A DNA stretch of 64,000 bases from contig NZ_JAUSBA010000024.1 in assembly GCF_030652235.1 (NCBI RefSeq), forward strand, positions 87,782 to 151,781. Reading direction: 5' to 3'. The position numbers and the translations under genes are program-made. The notes under the pieces were generated by a model, which worked only from the letters and a program-made list of their open reading frames with translations, did no database searches and was not told where the DNA came from. The stretch is from Cypionkella sp. Its GTDB lineage: Bacteria > Pseudomonadota > Alphaproteobacteria > Rhodobacterales > Rhodobacteraceae. This document shows positions 63,866-64,000 of this stretch, piece by piece (positions within the stretch are counted from its first letter, which is position 1; each line of letters begins with the position of its first letter).

Positions 63866-64000
63866 CCAACGGCCATTGTTTCTGACTCTGAGGGGATTCC
63901 CAAAGCGTTCAGATTCTGATTCTCTTGTTCCGACGGCAGGGAGGATCGAATGGCAATCGAGGTCACGCGGAAGGAATTGACGGCGGCGGAGCTGCGGGCG
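63864..64000 (+). mobile_element. Left end of an IS630-family insertion sequence (partial)
   Basis: The MarR frame ends at a TA dinucleotide, the target of IS630/Tc1 elements. New sequence begins CCAACGGCCATTGTTTCTGA, and a transposase start follows 85 bp later. The right end lies outside the window, so terminal repeats could not be compared. Confidence 0.65.
63950..64000 (+). CDS. IS630-family transposase, N-terminal 17 residues
   Basis: ATG 63950 behind GGGAGGAT encodes MAIEVTRKELTAAELRA, which resembles the start of IS630-type transposases common in Rhodobacteraceae (MAIEVTREELTA...). It runs off the window end; the catalytic DDE domain is not visible. Confidence 0.6.
   Translation, partial: MAIEVTRKELTAAELRA

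Overview
The window looks like a chromosomal segment of an alphaproteobacterium of the family Rhodobacteraceae. It is GC-rich. Its single flagellar locus has the order and the regulators (FlaF, FlbT, a DUF1217 protein, a MotE-like protein) of the CtrA-governed alphaproteobacterial (Fla2-type) system, and it carries the short C-rich intergenic motif common in this family. No rRNA, tRNA or CRISPR array was seen.

Layout. (1) 1-6.6 kb, sugar and peptide catabolism: the 3' end of xylB overlapping xylA; on the minus strand an aldolase / Gfo-Idh dehydrogenase / PfkB kinase operon behind a perfect 20-bp LacI-type operator; an M20 dipeptidase; and a GntR/FCD regulator. (2) 6.9-14.4 kb, a BapA/LapA-type adhesin with five Ig-like repeats followed by its own type I secretion system (TolC-like lipoprotein, ABC exporter, HlyD-like adaptor). 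(3) 14.5-45.6 kb, a near-complete flagellar locus of about 33 genes in several divergent blocks: motB-flgEKLI; fliPNHF (minus); fliL-DUF-motE-motA-TPR-like protein-transglycosylase-flhA-fliR-flhB-fliJ-like; fliL2-flgHAGF-fliQE-flgCB (minus); fliI; flagellin-flaF-flbT-DUF1217 (minus); flgN-like/flgJ-like (minus); fliK-flgD. CtrA-like TTAA-N7-TTAA boxes with one mismatch lie upstream of motB, flgE, fliL/fliF and fliI/flgB. fliG, fliM, fliD, fliS and fliO are not visible here. (4) 45.7-50.7 kb, housekeeping: ubiE-ubiB, mutM, an enoyl-CoA hydratase and a CorA transporter. (5) 50.8-64 kb, a decaying catabolic island that resembles the reductive nicotinate pathway of Eubacterium barkeri: DUF1185 protein, UPF0280 protein, 6-hydroxynicotinate reductase, a truncated molybdopterin hydroxylase subunit, enamidase, a polyamine-type ABC transporter, an isochorismatase-family amidase and a MarR regulator, mixed with glycosidase genes. 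At least seven nonsense codons, about a dozen frameshifts, a truncation and an IS630-type insertion disrupt it, while the 45 kb before it contains one frameshift.

How it works together. The adhesin/T1SS cassette beside the flagellar locus pairs surface attachment with motility. The flagellar operons are tightly packed with ATGA overlaps. The catabolic island appears to have lost selection: only one permease, the ATPase and the amidase remain fully open. The frameshifts in the island and in the second fliL are often at G/C homopolymers, so some could be sequencing errors; the nonsense codons and the IS insertion are harder to explain that way.
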